DNA of 43,214 bases from Vasconcelosia minhoensis LEGE 07310. Its GTDB lineage: Bacteria > Cyanobacteriota > Cyanobacteriia > Phormidesmidales > Phormidesmidaceae. Location: positions 1-43,214 of the forward strand of contig NZ_JADEXG010000047.1 in the NCBI RefSeq assembly GCF_015207255.1, written 5' to 3'. Positions 1 to 8,189 of this stretch are shown one piece after another (position 1 is the stretch's first letter; each line of letters opens with the position of its first letter). Position numbers and translations under genes: made by a program. Under the pieces are notes generated by a model. It searched no databases. It worked only from the letters and a program-made list of their open reading frames with translations, and was not told the DNA's origin.

Positions 1-1
1 T

Positions 2-118
2 GAGCGCATTCAAGTGACGGGGGCACGCTGGAAGCCTGAACGGGTGCCGCAGATCCTGGCGCTTCGCTGCGCCTATCTCAATGGCGACCTGGACTCTTTT
101 TCTCTCGTTGAAGTATGA
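2..118 (+). pseudogene. C-terminal end of an IS transposase (ISKra4-like), cut by window start
   Basis: The frame opening at base 2 encodes 38 residues ending in TGA at 116-118. It includes the stretch GARWKPERVPQILALRCAYL, which resembles the C-terminal tail of cyanobacterial ISKra4-type transposases. Only the tail is visible, so it cannot be told whether the gene is intact upstream. The next 50-60 bases probably contain the right end of the element, but no inverted repeat can be tested because the left end is outside the window. Confidence 0.5.
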
Positions 119-223
119 CGCGCTCCCGGGATGGCCTCCCCATTGTCGTCAAGCACAACGTAGGTAGAGCTGATGCTCAATGGCTTAATTTCAGTCATTA
201 ACCTAATTCCAAATTACTACAGT

Positions 224-607
224 TTAAACCTGATAAATCTGTATCAGGTTGCCGCAGGTGTCATCAAAAATGGCAGCGGTTACTTCGCCCATTTTTTCGG
301 GTTCCGTACGAAACGTAACCCCCAGTTCCTTCAGCCTTTTGTACTCGGCTTGAATGGCTTTAACTTCAAAGGCCGTTGCCGGTATGCCTTGTCCAAAAAT
401 AGCCTCTTGATATGTTTTAGCGGCAGGGTTCCCGTTTGGTTCAAGCAACAGCTCAGTTCCGTTCAGTTCGTCAGAAGAAACAACCGTTAACCACTTGGCA
501 GCCCCCATCGGGATGTCTAGCTTTTTAACAAAGCCCAAAACCTCCGTATAAAACTTGAGGGCTTTATCCTGGTCATCTACAAATACGCTGCTAAGTTTAA
601 TCTTCAT
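224..607 (-). CDS. VOC family (glyoxalase/bleomycin-resistance-like) protein
   Basis: 127 residues beginning MKIKLSSVFVDDQDKALKFY, a typical VOC opening: first beta strand, then the 'ALKFYTEVLGF' helix. The C-terminal half has 'FRTEPEKMGEVTAAIFDDTCGNLIQI', the usual closing metal-ligand strand of the fold. An upstream in-frame GTG at 694 would add 29 residues that look unlike the family, so the ATG at 607 is preferred. VOC proteins bind a metal and act on small electrophiles or sequester them; the substrate is not predictable here. It is the first of six VOC genes in the window and lies downstream of the DUF1579 gene on the same strand. Confidence 0.85.
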   Translation of the reverse strand: MKIKLSSVFVDDQDKALKFYTEVLGFVKKLDIPMGAAKWLTVVSSDELNGTELLLEPNGNPAAKTYQEAIFGQGIPATAFEVKAIQAEYKRLKELGVTFRTEPEKMGEVTAAIFDDTCGNLIQIYQV

Positions 608-718
608 AACGATTTTTATCTTGCTCCGATTGAAGGTCACTGGAACAAGAGGACTTTCCGCAGTTTCCTTGATTTGCGCTGTCCTCTTGTTCACATCGTT
701 CAGGTTTGGTATTCCCTA

Positions 719-1234
719 TCAGTGCTTTCGCCAATAGTGCGCTGTCATAAACTGGTGCCACTGACCATCTTCGCCCAGCGCATGCGATGTCAGTATCCGG
801 TGATCGTCGCCCTCAAACTCGATGACGTCTTTGTAATTTGCCATTTTTTCCTCGCCAGTCATGGCAGGACCCTGAGAATTCAGCGTCAGCACCTTTTTAT
901 CTGCGTCCAGCTCACCGTCATACACCCAGAGATAGGTCATCATCGACCCCACCCAGGTACCGACGTAGCGCTGCTTTTGCGGATCGTAGCCGAGCGTAAT
1001 CATCATCGTTACGGCACCGCAGCCGGGCATTTCGCCCTGCCCTTCGGCTACAATCCAAAGTCCACCGAGCGATCTCACATTCTCGGTCCCCGTCGCCTTT
1101 TCTGAAGGCTGGTCTGGTCCCATGCTCGCTTCGGTTTCATAAGTCCACTCGCCGACGAGCTTTTGTAGCCATTGGTGTTCATACTGCGGTTCAGCGTTCA
1201 TCATTGACTCTTGCTGTGCAGTGGTCGTTTCCAT
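719..1234 (-). CDS. DUF1579 family protein (copy 1)
   Basis: 171 residues. The core is EHQWLQKLVGEWTYETEA, RSLGGLWIVAEGQGEMPG, MTLGYDP-type and 'WHQFMTAHYWRKH', diagnostic of DUF1579, a small calycin-like beta-barrel family of unknown function. A second gene at 17430-17945 is a clear paralog, so the pair arose by duplication together with the adjacent PhnB gene. It starts 18 bp after the upstream methyltransferase stop and has an AAGGAAAA Shine-Dalgarno-like run. DUF1579 genes often accompany YCII and PhnB genes in bacteria; no reaction is assigned. Confidence 0.85.
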   Translation of the reverse strand: METTTAQQESMMNAEPQYEHQWLQKLVGEWTYETEASMGPDQPSEKATGTENVRSLGGLWIVAEGQGEMPGCGAVTMMITLGYDPQKQRYVGTWVGSMMTYLWVYDGELDADKKVLTLNSQGPAMTGEEKMANYKDVIEFEGDDHRILTSHALGEDGQWHQFMTAHYWRKH

Positions 1235-1252
1235 TTTTCGATTTTCCTTATG

Positions 1253-2026
1253 TTAATGATTTGCAGGTGAATCTGTCCTGATAGTGCCGTGTAACTCCTG
1301 CGATTTGCGCACTGCGATCAGCAGAAATAGCGGAATGCGCGATCGCCGCTCATACTCCTCCTCACATAGAAAATTCTCCTTTTTGGGACATGATTCTCGA
1401 ATACGCTCTAGCTCAAATCCAGCGTTTGTAAACAAGTCTAAATATTCCTCTAAGGTGCGATGATACTTTGTGACCTTATGTCCAAGCCAGGTATGAAACC
1501 TTGGACCTGGCTTGAAATAGTTGTCTACCAACCATGTCGTCCGCCGACCCCTCGCTAAGCTCTCAAAGCTTGATGTAATGACAGGGTGCTCAACCGATAT
1601 GACCACTCGGCCACTGGGGCGAAGCGCCCTGTTGACTTGTTGAAATACGGGTTCGAGATTTTCAACATAGTTCAACGCCAGCCGCGACGTCACCAAATTA
1701 GCCTGACCTGCTTGCGATCGCCATGTTTCTATCCCTTCGTGATAGATTTTCCCTGACGTTTCTATCAGCTTCTGTTGAGCAATATCAACCATCGCCCTAG
1801 AAACTTCAATGCCTGTGTACGACCGTGCCCCCTGAAGAAGTGCCTCTTTGCCGAACGAAGCATCGCCACATCCCAGGTCAACGATGTCAAGGTTGCCCAG
1901 ATTTCCTACCAGTTCTAAAAAGAGAGGTCTTTCTAGTACGTCGTTAGGATTGTCAGGTCGAGCGCGATGGGCAAAGTATTGTTCTTGTACCCCAGGGTTA
2001 TCGTAGAACGGCTTGCCTTCAGTCAT
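1253..2026 (-). CDS. class I SAM-dependent methyltransferase
   Basis: 257 residues. Motif I is 'IVDLGCGDASFG' around residues 48-59, followed by an acidic 'TGIEVS' motif II and 'LNYVENLEPVFQQVNRALRPSGRVVISVEHP', the usual Methyltransf_11/25 core. The acceptor substrate is unknown. It sits between the copy-1 PhnB and DUF1579 genes. In copy 2 (17430-18399) those two are directly adjacent, so the methyltransferase is either an insertion here or was lost there. Start ATG at 2026. Confidence 0.85.
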   Translation of the reverse strand: MTEGKPFYDNPGVQEQYFAHRARPDNPNDVLERPLFLELVGNLGNLDIVDLGCGDASFGKEALLQGARSYTGIEVSRAMVDIAQQKLIETSGKIYHEGIETWRSQAGQANLVTSRLALNYVENLEPVFQQVNRALRPSGRVVISVEHPVITSSFESLARGRRTTWLVDNYFKPGPRFHTWLGHKVTKYHRTLEEYLDLFTNAGFELERIRESCPKKENFLCEEEYERRSRIPLFLLIAVRKSQELHGTIRTDSPANH

Positions 2027-2104
2027 CTCACTCTAATCCCACAAGATCAATGTTGCATGAGCGTAAGCAGGTATGCATGCTTAGGGTGAACAAGACCTGG
2101 CTTA

Positions 2105-2527
2105 TCAAGTAGCCTGGTCGCAGTTGATCATCCAGGGAATGCCAAACTGATCGACCAGCATACCAAAGCGAGCAGCCCAGAAGGTCTCTCCGATTGGCAT
2201 TTTGATAGTTCCGTTTTCTGCCAGGGATTTAAAAATACGCTCTGCTTCCGCCGGGTTGTCAATGCTGATTGATACCGAGAAGCCTTTGGGCTCGTCATAA
2301 TACTCAGGTGGACTGTCAGAACCCATCAGCTCTTCATTACCCACCGGCAAGCTAATGTGCATAACTTTATCACGCCATTCGGGGGAGACCTGACCGGCCA
2401 TTGGGTCATCATCTGGCAACTCACCCCAGGTCATCATCGCATTGATTTTGCTGCCTAAACACTGCTCGTAGAACTTAAACGCGGCCTCACATTGGCCATT
2501 GAAACTGAGATAGGGATTTAACTGCAT
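2105..2527 (-). CDS. PhnB-like VOC family protein (copy 1)
   Basis: 140 residues starting MQLNPYLSFNGQCEAAFKFY, the signature of PhnB/3-demethylubiquinone-9 methyltransferase-like VOC proteins; 'ARFGMLVDQFGIPWMINC' closes the fold. By direct comparison it differs from the protein at 17977-18399 at 11 of 140 positions, so the two are recent paralogs. The GGAGCG upstream gives a Shine-Dalgarno site. Unlike copy 2 it lacks a good ECF42-type promoter (see 2633-2660). Probably a stress/detoxification protein; no substrate is assigned. Confidence 0.9.
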   Translation of the reverse strand: MQLNPYLSFNGQCEAAFKFYEQCLGSKINAMMTWGELPDDDPMAGQVSPEWRDKVMHISLPVGNEELMGSDSPPEYYDEPKGFSVSISIDNPAEAERIFKSLAENGTIKMPIGETFWAARFGMLVDQFGIPWMINCDQAT

Positions 2528-2632
2528 TTTGCGCTCCTTGGATTAGTCGAGTATGAAGTGAAATGCTCTAAAACTGGCGTCACGCCATCGCATGAAAATA
2601 GTAAACTGCGTGGTTAATGCCTATGGTTCAAT

Positions 2633-2660
2633 AGTACTACTTTTCTAGGAGTCTGCCAGT
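2633..2660 (-). promoter_or_regulatory. degenerate relic of an ECF42-type promoter
   Basis: The region upstream of PhnB copy 1 aligns with the one upstream of copy 2. Where copy 2 has TGTCGA...CGACTA, this copy reads ACTGGCAGA...GTACTA. The -35 core is lost and the -10 core has changed from CGACTA to GTACTA. The gene may therefore have left the sigma factor's regulon. This rests on eye alignment only. Confidence 0.35.
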
Positions 2661-2697
2661 TGTTGAAATTTAACTTAATAAGGAAAAACAAGATGTG

Positions 2698-3876
2698 TTA
2701 GAGACGACTTGAATCGTTGATGTCCTGGCTACGGATGAGTGGATAAGAACGGTGAGAACTGGCGTCGGGAAGAAATCCTGTTTTTTTGAGCAGTCGCTGT
2801 AGATCCTGATGTGGAAGTTTTGTATATTTCCGGCTATTCCCCCATATCTCAAAATAAAAGTTTCGCATCAGCGTAATGATACTGCGGTACTTTACAATGC
2901 TTTCGACATAGAATTCATCTAAGCTCATAGTTCCGTCAGTATGTATCTGCTCAACGTTTTTGAGCAGTTGGCTTCCTAGCTCGTAGGATTGTAAATCTTC
3001 GCTGATGCCGTATTTTCCCGCTATCCTGCGTTTATCCTCCTCTGGGCATAAATCATACGACGTTCGAATGAGGTGGCCAAGATTTCGCAGAACTTCGCCG
3101 TAGTCGTAATAGATGTTCTGCTCAAAGAAAGTTTCCTCATCTTTCGTTAAAGCAAAATTCTTATCCAGAGCTAACCCAAAATCGATCAAATATGTCTGCT
3201 CGCCATCGGTGAGAACATTGCGGAAATGTGCGTCGAAGTGAATAATTCCTTTGTCTCTCAAAAAGTCAAGCGTCGCATGCAGTTCCTCCAAGGGTTTCTG
3301 AAGTTTACCGGGGTTCTCCAGCAGCCATGCTTCCAGACCTTGCGGGAAGTGCTCTAGAAACAGAATTAACTCATAGTTGGCGTTTGCTCTGTCTAGCATG
3401 TAACGACCGGCGTTCACACTATTTCCCCAGTACTCTATAAATCCTTTCAAACGCTCCCTGTCGACGTTTATACGGGGTCCAGAATATGGAATAATTCGAT
3501 AGTGGTACATTAGCGGGAAGGTGGCAACCTCTTCCTCCAATACCCAGTGGGTGGTTTTGATATGGGTTACCAGTTCACGGAAAACGCATAGTCCAGCGAC
3601 TCCCAAACCAGCAGAACCGAGGCCGTAGTTGAAGTATGTTGGCAGGTCATAGAAGTTCTTAGTAAAGAATAGATTGTCATACTCAAGATTCGTGACCGGG
3701 ATGCGTTTTACGAAAACCTTGGATTGGCGTAGGGCTATGGTATGAGTCAACACCCAACCTAAATTTGATTTACCGTCGTCGAGTAGAGAACGCAACTTTA
3801 CATTATCCATCCGGGCAATTTGTGAACTGAGGTAGAAATACTTATTCTTTCTAATTTTGATAGAATTTTCTGCCAT
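2698..3876 (-). CDS. protein-kinase-like / phosphotransferase-fold protein
   Basis: 392 residues. The segment 'HFDAHFRNVL' (H213, D215, N220) followed by 'LIDFG' (D232) reproduces the catalytic HxDxxxxN and DFG elements of the eukaryotic-type kinase/aminoglycoside phosphotransferase fold. A possible phosphate-positioning lysine lies in 'KVFVKRIP' around residues 53-60. No membrane segment and no recognised accessory domain. It stands alone between PhnB copy 1 and a GNAT gene; the substrate (protein, lipid or small molecule) is unknown. A lipopolysaccharide-kinase-like or lanthipeptide-type kinase role cannot be excluded. Confidence 0.65.
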   Translation of the reverse strand: MAENSIKIRKNKYFYLSSQIARMDNVKLRSLLDDGKSNLGWVLTHTIALRQSKVFVKRIPVTNLEYDNLFFTKNFYDLPTYFNYGLGSAGLGVAGLCVFRELVTHIKTTHWVLEEEVATFPLMYHYRIIPYSGPRINVDRERLKGFIEYWGNSVNAGRYMLDRANANYELILFLEHFPQGLEAWLLENPGKLQKPLEELHATLDFLRDKGIIHFDAHFRNVLTDGEQTYLIDFGLALDKNFALTKDEETFFEQNIYYDYGEVLRNLGHLIRTSYDLCPEEDKRRIAGKYGISEDLQSYELGSQLLKNVEQIHTDGTMSLDEFYVESIVKYRSIITLMRNFYFEIWGNSRKYTKLPHQDLQRLLKKTGFLPDASSHRSYPLIRSQDINDSSRL

Positions 3877-3941
3877 TCTCCCTCGGTCAAATTATGTTGG
3901 GGACCACTCAACTAGCTAGAAGATAACGCCATTAGAGTCAG

Positions 3942-4484
3942 TCAGTTGTTAAGCGGCAATAACTTACAAAACATAATGACTCGCTCAGCTATTGGCAATC
4001 CGGCTTCAATCTCTTGAAATCTAATCTCTTGAAAACTGGCAGTTATTTCAAATTCGTTGAGAATTCGAAACCCTAATTTTGAGTAAAAAGGAGCATTCCA
4101 GGGAATGTCTCGGAAGGTTGATAACGATACCACACTGTACCCATTAAATCTTGCCCAAGAACAAACTTCATTAACCAACGCAGATCCAATCCCTCTTTGA
4201 CTGTGTTTGGGCTCAACATCTATTTGTTGAAGGTATATTGTGCTATCAACCTCACGAGTCATGGCATACCCAACTACGGCATCATGTCGATCTACTGCAA
4301 CCCACACCTGTCCTGCTTGAAATCTTTGCCATACAAAGTCTAGAGGCAGTGGTTCAGCGTTAGCCAAAAAGGAATAGAGAGTATCGAGAAATAGAGCTGC
4401 GGCTGACTGCTCAATATGAGACAGCAAAGCTAATTCTTCAATGACAGCAGAGCGTATTACATAACCTGACTCAACAGTTCTCAT
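3942..4484 (-). CDS. GNAT family N-acetyltransferase
   Basis: 180 residues from the ATG at 4484; a GTG at 4493 would add only three. The acetyl-CoA binding motif A is 'VEPKHSQRGIGSALVNEVCSW' (Q/RxxGxG/A type), followed by 'SLSTFRDIPWNAPFYSKLGF', motif B with the conserved tyrosine. This is the general arrangement of small-molecule or protein N-acetyltransferases; the acceptor amine is unknown. It lies about 75 bp downstream of the small gene at 4559-4666. Confidence 0.85.
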   Translation of the reverse strand: MRTVESGYVIRSAVIEELALLSHIEQSAAALFLDTLYSFLANAEPLPLDFVWQRFQAGQVWVAVDRHDAVVGYAMTREVDSTIYLQQIDVEPKHSQRGIGSALVNEVCSWARFNGYSVVSLSTFRDIPWNAPFYSKLGFRILNEFEITASFQEIRFQEIEAGLPIAERVIMFCKLLPLNN

Positions 4485-4558
4485 AATTTGCACTACAGGC
4501 TTCCTGCTATCCGCCCCATGGGTTTGTTAGAAGGCTTTGCTGAACCATCGTTATCCGC

Positions 4559-4666
4559 TTACAATCGCGGATAAATGGCGGCTATACCTTGAGGTTCATT
4601 GATGTACGTAAAAACGACTACCTCCGGACTTTCTGGAAAATTGACCTGATAAACGAAGTAACTCAT
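4559..4666 (-). CDS. 35-residue conserved small protein, 'YINEPQG' family
   Basis: ATG at 4666 is preceded by AGGAG nine bases upstream. The 35-codon frame opens MSYFVYQVNFPESPEVVVF and ends YINEPQGIAAIYPRL before TAA. It is supported by a second, longer, degraded copy of the same C-terminus (YINEPQGMATIFERL) at 10005-10137. The two share 23 identical consecutive bases, which argues for protein-coding history rather than chance. I do not recognise the family; the peptide is soluble-looking with no membrane segment. It may be a complete micro-protein or the shortened end of a larger one. Confidence 0.45.
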   Translation of the reverse strand: MSYFVYQVNFPESPEVVVFTYINEPQGIAAIYPRL

Positions 4667-4840
4667 ACATCTATACTCCTGACAGTTTTCATTGCAGAGC
4701 AAACGGGCAATCGAATCACCCAACTGATTTATATCAAACCAAGATACTAAGCTGCATCAGAATAAGCAATTAGTTGAATATACAAAATTCATTAATTATC
4801 CGCCAGCGAACCATGTACAGAACTAGTTCCTAGGGGTAAT

Positions 4841-5212
4841 TCACTCAACCAGCTGAAAAATGATTCCGTTAGGGTCAATCATTTGAAAGAACCGCTCGCC
4901 CCAGGGTTCAGTTTCAATCGGAGTAACAATTTTCACGCCTTCTGTCTGCAAGCGGGTGTATTCTGTATCAATGTCATCCACGACAAAAACAACCAGCAGG
5001 CCATCTGCTCGATGTCCCCGCATATGGATTGGTTTGAAAGTCTCTAACCCAGACTTTAAAAAGATCAGATTAAACCCGGCATCCTGACGGGAAAGCGATA
5101 CAAAACCATCAGCTGACATGTCTTCACTAAAGCCAAGATGTCGCTTGACGAACGTAGCAGATGCTGTCACATCATCGACGTTGAGTGAAATAGCTGAAGT
5201 CGTAATTATCAT
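4841..5212 (-). CDS. VOC family glyoxalase-like protein
   Basis: 123 residues: 'ISLNVDDVTASATFVKRHLGF' opens the first beta-alpha-beta unit, and 'GVKIVTPIETEPWGERFFQMIDPNGIIFQLVE' is the characteristic C-terminal strand with the WG-E and DPNG-xx-xQLVE motifs. A GAGGAG Shine-Dalgarno stretch lies 6 bases before the ATG. It belongs to the fosfomycin/bleomycin-resistance-like branch; the substrate is unknown. It is transcribed alone, with about 170 bp to the next small gene. Confidence 0.88.
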   Translation of the reverse strand: MIITTSAISLNVDDVTASATFVKRHLGFSEDMSADGFVSLSRQDAGFNLIFLKSGLETFKPIHMRGHRADGLLVVFVVDDIDTEYTRLQTEGVKIVTPIETEPWGERFFQMIDPNGIIFQLVE

Positions 5213-5327
5213 ATCTGCTCCTCGCAGGGCGATTTATGTGAACTTAGGATTTAACGGCGGGCACGAGTTCAAGGTCATCATTAAACAGCTTACCTGGGCT
5301 TTGGAACTCGAACATTTCTGTATGTGT

Positions 5328-5747
5328 TTACGTTCGTTTCTCAGAGCTTTCTATTCCTAGCTTATGGGATGGATGTGGACGTTGTGATGCCGCGATCGCG
5401 TTAACCGCAACGACCAAAATCAGCCAGCACCCGGTATCAATATCCAGCACGATACCAAACCCCGCAACTGCTAGAAGCCCTAAGCCTACAAACAATGGCA
5501 GGGTTTGACTCAACTGGTTTTCAATCCAGTAACATAGGAAACCATAGAGGATTACTAAGAACCCTGTCATCAGGAACCAATAATAGCCCCAGATACGAAG
5601 AGAGTTTACACTGACGGCATCAAAAACACCGACATTGACGATTTCCTGCCAGATGTCGCTAAACCCAATTGCGCCAGGCATCACTAATGCAATCAGGCTG
5701 TGAAGCAGCCCAATCATAATCAGTGCAAGGCCACTAATCTTTCTCAT
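5328..5747 (-). CDS. DUF6463-like small membrane protein (copy 1)
   Basis: 139 residues with four hydrophobic segments: residues 5-27, a central one around 'WGYYWFLMTGFLVILYGFLCYW', one at 'LFVGLGLLAVAGFGIVLDI' and one at 'CWLILVVAVNAIAAS'. The gene at 14704-15090 is a clear paralog (shared SLRIWGYYW, FGIVLDIDTG). It lies 10 bp after the DUF1772-like gene, so the two are cotranscribed. Function unknown. Confidence 0.75.
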   Translation of the reverse strand: MRKISGLALIMIGLLHSLIALVMPGAIGFSDIWQEIVNVGVFDAVSVNSLRIWGYYWFLMTGFLVILYGFLCYWIENQLSQTLPLFVGLGLLAVAGFGIVLDIDTGCWLILVVAVNAIAASQRPHPSHKLGIESSEKRT

Positions 5748-5757
5748 ACCGTTTTCC

Positions 5758-6261
5758 TCAAGAAATAGCGATGACGATCGCGACCAGGCTCAAGATCGCA
5801 AAACCTGCTCGGGCTACGTGCGAATATTCCCAGCGATCGCGCAGCTCCATCCAGTCGGGCGGACAAGTTTCGCTTTCAGCCTGAGCCTTATTTGTGCCAA
5901 ACGAAAAGAAATCAGAACTAAAGCGATCTAAATTCTCACCCTCGACCCAGAACTTGTTGATCGGGTGCGTAAAGAACCAGTAAACGGCTTGCATCCCAAT
6001 CAGTCCAAGCAAGGCTACAAGCGTCAGCCAGAAGTTAGTGCTTCTCGACGGCATAAGCACTAAGAGGACGGTCGTTGAGAGGATGCCAATAGGTTCACAA
6101 GCACCCCCGTAGGTGAACCCCGGATAATAGATAGACTGCGTAGCGTAGTACGCTTCCCTGTCAAGCCTCATTTTTCCTGGCAGCTCAAGCGCATGGGCCA
6201 GCGCCAGAGCCATTGCTATGGCTATGAGCATCACGGTCAAAACCTGTAGGATATTGAACAT
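5758..6261 (-). CDS. DUF1772-like membrane protein (intact copy)
   Basis: 167 residues with a hydrophobic N-terminus (residues 3-24), then 'ALELPGKMRLDREAYYATQ', the 'LELPxKM' motif typical of DUF1772-like proteins. Further membrane segments lie around residues 60-72 and 79-96, plus one at the C-terminus. The C-terminal 'LRDRWEYSHVARAGF' is repeated in a fragment at 15098-15220, showing that this gene and its DUF6463-like partner were duplicated as a pair. Role unknown. Confidence 0.75.
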   Translation of the reverse strand: MFNILQVLTVMLIAIAMALALAHALELPGKMRLDREAYYATQSIYYPGFTYGGACEPIGILSTTVLLVLMPSRSTNFWLTLVALLGLIGMQAVYWFFTHPINKFWVEGENLDRFSSDFFSFGTNKAQAESETCPPDWMELRDRWEYSHVARAGFAILSLVAIVIAIS

Positions 6262-6291
6262 TAATTTGCACCTCTTAAATTTACTTCAGGT

Positions 6292-6474
6292 CTATCGATA
6301 ACCGGTTACATCGGCAGGTTTGCCTGCATCCTGAACTTCGGTGACGTACCTCCAGGCATCGGGCTGGCTGCCGTCGAAATCGGTGAAACCGTAGATCTTC
6401 GCCAGCTGCCCGCTGGAGAGGGACTGTCCATTCCATCGCGACAGGTCGGGATTTTGTGCAAGTGTCGCTACCGC
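6292..6474 (-). pseudogene. C-terminal fragment of an SDR-family oxidoreductase
   Basis: The minus-strand frame ending TAG at 6292 encodes 60 residues, including NPDLSRWNGQSLSSGQLAKI and ending in AWRYVTEVQDAGKPADVTGYR-type residues. This resembles the C-terminal end of short-chain dehydrogenases, with a 'GQSLSSGQLAxxYGFTDxDGS' substrate-loop style. An in-frame TGA lies immediately upstream at 6475 and no start codon or Rossmann GxxxGxG region is present. It is the tail of a deleted gene just upstream of the DUF1772/DUF6463 pair. Confidence 0.55.
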
Positions 6475-6510
6475 TCACCTGGTACAGACGGTGTGTAGCA
6501 GGCTAGGGGT

Positions 6511-7257
6511 TTATACTGTCTTTGTTCCAAGGATTTCGCACCAGGCCTGAGCGAAAACAGCATCCGGCTGTTGGCTCCACAATCGCAAAGTATTCGCCTC
6601 AGCATCGGGCAACTTTAAAGCAAGGTATTCAGCAATAAGCTGCGGTGATTGACAGCAATCGTACGTAGCCGAAAAGCGTAACAAGTCGAAGCCAGCTGAG
6701 CGAAGCAAACCGGGTAGCTTGCGCCCAACAAAAACATCACCACCATTAGCAACTTGAATCTTTGCATAAGAATCGATTGCTGCCTCAAGTCCAGGAACAT
6801 CTGGAGAAACCAGAAATCCACCCCAGTCAGGACTACGAATTGCTGCTATACCACCAGGAACCAGAACACGAAACACCTCACTTAGCGCAGCATTAGGAGA
6901 AGCTAAATGTTCAAAGATTGCATGGGCAAATACAACGTCGAAGGACGAATCCGAAAAAGGCAACTCATAAATAGAGCCAATGTTAAAAGTTATGTTTGTA
7001 AGATTACGACTCACTGCGCGATTGCGAGCCAATTCAATTTGAGAACTTTCCCGATCAATCCCAATAACATGGCCAGAAGTAAGGACACTCGCGAAATCGC
7101 AGCTAATCGAACCAGGACCACAACCACAATCAAGTAACCGTGATGATTTCTGAAGATGCGGCATTAGGAACGCAGCGTGGTTATTTGCGGATCGCTGCGC
7201 CATAAAGTTGCTTGCGTTTTGAGTATACCCAGGTGTATATTCTTCGCTGTGTTTCAT
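6511..7257 (-). CDS. class I SAM-dependent methyltransferase (UbiE-like)
   Basis: 248 residues from the ATG at 7257 (MKHSEEYTPGY); a start at 7290 would add 11 residues without family resemblance. Motif I 'LLDCGCGPGSIS' is followed by 'HVIGIDRESSQIELAR', then 'LPFSDSSFDVVFAHAIFEHL' and 'EVFRVLVPGGIAAIRSPDWGG', a textbook Methyltransf_11/UbiE-like series. The acceptor is unknown. It is monocistronic by spacing. Confidence 0.85.
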   Translation of the reverse strand: MKHSEEYTPGYTQNASNFMAQRSANNHAAFLMPHLQKSSRLLDCGCGPGSISCDFASVLTSGHVIGIDRESSQIELARNRAVSRNLTNITFNIGSIYELPFSDSSFDVVFAHAIFEHLASPNAALSEVFRVLVPGGIAAIRSPDWGGFLVSPDVPGLEAAIDSYAKIQVANGGDVFVGRKLPGLLRSAGFDLLRFSATYDCCQSPQLIAEYLALKLPDAEANTLRLWSQQPDAVFAQAWCEILGTKTV

Positions 7258-7338
7258 TTGAGTAAGGTACGGTTGCAGTAAGTAGATCAACTTAATCGAT
7301 TACAAAATAAGTAGCAAGTTTGATTGCTGGCGTAGGCT

Positions 7339-7391
7339 GAATGGGGGACTCAGGGAGTCTCAATATCTGGAAAATAGTTTTGCTTATCTAC
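7339..7391. repeat. dispersed repeat, copy A
   Basis: About 53 bp (GAATGGGGGACTCAGGGAG...) resembles 21657-21710, with matching blocks GGGGGA, AGGG, GTCxxAA and GAAAATA in the same order. G-rich sequences like this are common at ends of degraded insertion elements in cyanobacteria. No transposase is visible near either copy. Confidence 0.4.
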
Positions 7392-7482
7392 TTACGCATA
7401 GCTTTCGCTGTAGGTGATGCCGCCAGCAGCAACTGATTGAGATTTTTTGACGGGTAGGTTCACGAAAAATTTTAGTTGCCAT
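7384..7482 (-). pseudogene. possible frameshifted small gene
   Basis: A strong Shine-Dalgarno AGGAGAAG precedes the ATG at 7482. The frame starts MATKIFREPTRQK and then runs over a six-A tract. Read straight, it ends after 32 residues in cysteine/histidine-rich sequence (TAA at 7384). Shifted by one base at the A tract, it would read SQSVAAGGITYSESYA and stop at 7392. The shifted ending looks more protein-like. I do not recognise the product; it could be a lost or programmed-frameshift small peptide. Confidence 0.25.
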
Positions 7483-7547
7483 ATCTTCTCCTGTTGAATG
7501 TTAATTGCCTGCCTGAAGCGTCAGAAAACAGGGCCTATGCTATTCAG

Positions 7548-7982
7548 CTAAGAATTAGCATACTTTTCAGCCTCCGCGCGGATGCGCTCTTCCTGCTCCC
7601 TGAGTTCTGGCGTGAACGCTTCTCCAAAGTCCTCCGCTTCGAAGACCTGACGAAGCTCGATCTCAGATTCCCCCTCCATCGGATTTGGACAGCGTTTGAC
7701 CCACTCAATAGCCTCTTCCCAGGATTTTACCTGCCAGAGCCAGTAGCCTGCAACTAGCTCCTTTGTCTCAGTGAACGGCCCATCGACCACGGTTCGATTC
7801 GGAGGACCTGAGAATCGAATACGCACTCCTCTAGAGCTGGGATGCAGCCCTTCACCAGCGAGCAAAATACCTGCCTTAACCAGTTCTTCGTTGTAATTTC
7901 CCATTGCAGTCAGTAACTCTTCGCTAGGCATCACGCCCGCCTCAGAGTCCGAGTTGGCTTTGACTAAAACCATGACTTTCAT
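7548..7982 (-). CDS. YCII/DGPF-domain protein
   Basis: 144 residues with the hallmark 'VDGPFTETKELVAGYWLWQVKSWEEAIEWVKRCP' (DGPF, residues about 67-100). YCII-type proteins have a ferredoxin-like alpha/beta fold with a conserved His/Asp pair; most lack a known reaction, and DGPF members are classic partners of ECF42 sigma factors. The gene has AAGGAGCTCTGACG ahead of its ATG. An ECF42-type promoter lies 80 bp upstream (8062-8090). It has a charged C-terminal tail after the domain. Confidence 0.9.
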   Translation of the reverse strand: MKVMVLVKANSDSEAGVMPSEELLTAMGNYNEELVKAGILLAGEGLHPSSRGVRIRFSGPPNRTVVDGPFTETKELVAGYWLWQVKSWEEAIEWVKRCPNPMEGESEIELRQVFEAEDFGEAFTPELREQEERIRAEAEKYANS

Positions 7983-8061
7983 CGTCAGAGCTCCTTTTAT
8001 GTACTAGTGTGGATTTGGACTATAGCCAGAGGAATTAAGTTCTAACCCTGGCTCTACCCTT

Positions 8062-8090
8062 TAGTCGAACGAGCCTCTAAGAAATCGACA
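8062..8090 (-). promoter_or_regulatory. ECF42-type promoter for the YCII gene at 7548-7982
   Basis: On the minus strand: TGTCGA (-35, 8085-8090), 17-nt spacer, CGACTA (-10, 8062-8067). Hexamers and spacing match the sites at 10171, 18510 and 20191 exactly. TGTCGA with CGAC is what has been described for ECF42 sigma factors acting on DGPF genes. The inferred 5' leader is about 75 nt. Confidence 0.75.
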
Positions 8091-8189
8091 GGCCTGCCAA
8101 TTTTTTATCACACAGGTAGCAGCCCCCTGGTCATTCAGGTTTACACGTTGCTATCAGCGTCAGTCTTCGTAAAATCCTCCTTCAGAATG

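Noticed and set aside
6281..6478. 65-residue minus-strand frame MSGSDTCTKSRPVAMEWTVP
   Set aside because: It is a shadow in another frame of the SDR C-terminal fragment, whose reading has clear family resemblance.
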